A DNA stretch of 14,068 nucleotides from Prevotella sp. Lineage in GTDB: Bacteria > Bacteroidota > Bacteroidia > Bacteroidales > Bacteroidaceae. The notes beneath the pieces are model-generated. The model had not been told where the DNA came from. It saw only the letters and a program-made list of their open reading frames with translations, and did not search any database. A program made the translations under genes and the position numbers. Numbering within the stretch: position 1 is the first letter of the stretch; every line of letters begins with the position of its first letter. Below, piece by piece: positions 12,184 to 14,068 of this stretch. The DNA lies in assembly GCA_021204605.1 (NCBI GenBank), contig JAJPZD010000151.1, positions 1 to 14,068 of the forward strand, in the 5' to 3' direction.

Positions 12184-14068
12184 ATGGAATTTGATAAACC
12201 ATATAATAGAAAAGAGTTTGTGGACTTCTTGCAGAACCGTTTTCTGCCGGAAGATTTTGAGCCTGCAGAAGAAGATGTGAAATTCAGTACAAACATGAAA
12301 TACACGACATCGGCTATTAAGTTGGGCACATCAAAATCACTTGACTTGGTGGTTTATGAGATGAGGCATACTTCCCAAAACGATGCGAGGGTATCACTCT
12401 CAAAAGAGGCGTTTCGCATGTTGGCAAACGAGATGCAGGCAAAGGCATTGGTTATTTTCGTACCAGAGGACAGCAACGACAACTACCGTTTCTCGCTTAT
12501 TGAAATAACCATTGATCTCCCGGATGATTCCACACATTTAGTCCGAACATACAGCAATCCCCGCAGATACAGTTATCTGTTGGGCAAGGGTATCGCATAT
12601 TACACACCCAATAAGTATCTGAATAAAAAAGAGCGTGTGAAAGACGAGGAAGATTTGCGTAATCGTTTTTCCGTTGATGTCCTCACTAAGGAGTTCTACA
12701 GTGAACTAAGCAACTGGTATGCCTGGGCTATTCAGAAAATCCGTTTTCCGAATAACATAGATGACAATACAGATAATGCGAAATATAACAATGAAGGTGT
12801 AATCCGCTTGATTACCCGTCTGATATTTGTCTGGTTTTTGAAACAAAAGGAATTGGTACCTGACGAGTTTTTTGATGAGAAATATATTGCGGATAACCTT
12901 ATTGATAATTTCAATCCCCATGTATCCGATGATATTTTCAGTAAATCGAAAGAGAGCAGGTATTACAAGGCGATATTGCAGAACCTATTCTTTGCCATGC
13001 TGAACAGTCCGATTACAAAGGAAAACAGTACAGAGCTAACAGAACGGCATTTCCGTAGGTACAAAGGGAATGGCTCACCGGAACGGTGTGATTATAACAA
13101 CAACAAACTGATGCGCTATGAGGCGTATTTCAAAAATCCACAGGCGTTTGTTGACATAGCAAACAAAACTGTTCCGTTCCTGAATGGCGGTCTTTTTGAC
13201 TGTTTGGATGATAAAGATAATGAACTTTATTATGATGGTTTCAGTGACCGGGAAGTTGTTAAGAAAGCATTGATTGTACCTGACTATCTTTTCTTTGGTG
13301 AGGAAGTGGGAAATGGTGTGGATCTCTCTGAGTGGTATGGTGACAGGAAAAAGAATAAAGTTGCAACACGCGGAATAATAGAAATACTTAAAAGTTACAA
13401 TTTCACGATAGAGGAGAACACGCCTTTTGACCAGGAGGTGTCTCTTGACCCTGAATTGTTGGGCAAGGTATTCGAGAATCTTTTGGCTTCGTATAACCCT
13501 GAGACACAGACAACAGCCAGAAAGCAGACAGGCTCGTTTTATACACCCCGTGAGATTGTACAGTATATGGTTGATGAAAGTCTGGTAGCACATCTGAAAC
13601 GGACGGTTGGAGAGGAGTTGGAATCTCAATACCGCCAACTGCTTAAATATACCGATGATGAAATTGACTTGACAGAGGATCAGCGAAAACAGATAATGAA
13701 GTCTCTCTACGAGTGTAAGATACTCGACCCTGCCTGCGGCTCCGGTGCTTTCCCTATGGGTATGTTGCAGCAAATGGTGCATATTTTAAACCGCATTGAC
13801 CCGGATAACTCGATGTGGAAGAAAATGATTAGAAATATGGCAAGCAATGCCTCATACGATGCGTATCAGAACTCTCCAGATAAAGAAAGAAAGGAAATAC
13901 TTAGCGATATTGAGCGCAGTTTTGATGAAGGCATAAACCGTCCTGACTATGCCCGCAAACTGTACTTGATTGAAAACTGCATATATGGTGTTGACATTCA
14001 ACCTATTGCAATCCAAATAAGCAAGCTGCGTTTCTTTATCTCTTTGGTGGTTGACCAAAAGACAAATG
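12184..14068 (+). CDS. Eco57I/PglX-like adenine-N6 DNA methyltransferase (partial, runs off right edge)
   Basis: The open frame runs from ATG 12184 to the window end (628 codons and one base, no stop). Residues about 450-459 contain GSFYTPREIV, the entry motif of type I, IIG and BREX methyltransferases. SAM motif I DPACGSGAF is at 515-523, and GVDIQPIAIQISKLRF near residue 600 is the usual following block. The catalytic NPPY should lie just beyond the window. The long N-terminal region (1-440) is unassigned; residues around 55-65 (KSLDLVVYEMRH) could hide a nuclease-like fold as in type IIG enzymes, but no clear PD-(D/E)XK is seen. It is cotranscribed with the PLD-helicase, giving a modification-plus-translocase pair. 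DISARM class 1 also pairs a SNF2 helicase (DrmD) with an adenine methylase (DrmMI), so the genes to the right decide the class. Confidence 0.87.
   Translation, partial: MEFDKPYNRKEFVDFLQNRFLPEDFEPAEEDVKFSTNMKYTTSAIKLGTSKSLDLVVYEMRHTSQNDARVSLSKEAFRMLANEMQAKALVIFVPEDSNDNYRFSLIEITIDLPDDSTHLVRTYSNPRRYSYLLGKGIAYYTPNKYLNKKERVKDEEDLRNRFSVDVLTKEFYSELSNWYAWAIQKIRFPNNIDDNTDNAKYNNEGVIRLITRLIFVWFLKQKELVPDEFFDEKYIADNLIDNFNPHVSDDIFSKSKESRYYKAILQNLFFAMLNSPITKENSTELTERHFRRYKGNGSPERCDYNNNKLMRYEAYFKNPQAFVDIANKTVPFLNGGLFDCLDDKDNELYYDGFSDREVVKKALIVPDYLFFGEEVGNGVDLSEWYGDRKKNKVATRGIIEILKSYNFTIEENTPFDQEVSLDPELLGKVFENLLASYNPETQTTARKQTGSFYTPREIVQYMVDESLVAHLKRTVGEELESQYRQLLKYTDDEIDLTEDQRKQIMKSLYECKILDPACGSGAFPMGMLQQMVHILNRIDPDNSMWKKMIRNMASNASYDAYQNSPDKERKEILSDIERSFDEGINRPDYARKLYLIENCIYGVDIQPIAIQISKLRFFISLVVDQKTN

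Noticed and set aside
13075..13782. Leftward open frame of 235 codons at the right end
   Set aside because: It is antisense to the methyltransferase frame, which contains GSFYTPREIV and DPACGSGAF in this interval.

Overview
The window looks like a defence-rich accessory region from a member of the Bacteroidales, probably a Bacteroides or Prevotella relative. Several promoters match the Bacteroidetes -7 element TAnnTTTG, most genes lack a strong Shine-Dalgarno, and the gene families (HTH_17 excisionase-like protein, RepA-like ATPase, DUF6371-like protein, IS66 remnant) are typical of mobile elements in that phylum. The species assignment is inference. No rRNA, tRNA, CRISPR array or integrase is visible.

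Positions 1-3660 hold a leftward three-gene restriction-modification operon, visibly AT-rich. It starts with a methyltransferase carrying an N-terminal XRE-type helix-turn-helix, followed by a second methyltransferase of beta-class motif order (4-nt overlap), then a type IIS-like restriction endonuclease gene (1-nt gap). The operon lies between two 54-bp inverted repeats that match at 49 of 54 positions. The endonuclease reading frame runs into the left repeat and stops there, apparently losing the end of its nuclease domain.

Positions 3660-4310 are a repeat-rich junction: a 13-bp hairpin, a 10-bp-periodic AATTCG array, a frameshifted IS66-derived remnant, a third copy of the inverted-repeat tip, and one copy of a dispersed repeat. 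Positions 4311-5405 encode an isolated, AT-rich protein of unknown function (possibly DUF6043-like), preceded by a TAnnTTTG promoter and three TTGCAA boxes spaced 10 bp apart.

Positions 5406-6008 contain no convincing gene. They hold a 384-bp MITE-like unit with 14-bp inverted ends, a GC-rich hairpin inside it, and several dyads before the next operon.

Positions 6009-8722 are a rightward module of higher GC content: an excisionase/MerR-like HTH protein, a winged-helix-like protein, a RepA/RecA-like ATPase and a divergent Toprim-like (DUF6371-like) protein. This resembles the replication or excision control block of an integrative element, without the integrase in view. An approximately 40-bp direct repeat lies on either side of the block.

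Positions 8928-14068 encode a large protein joining a phospholipase-D-like nuclease domain to a SNF2-type helicase, followed 10 bp later by an Eco57I/BREX-PglX-like adenine methyltransferase that runs off the right edge. These two genes look like the core of a phage-restriction system with a PLD nuclease-translocase and a modification enzyme. It does not fit cleanly into the named classes I can check from sequence alone.
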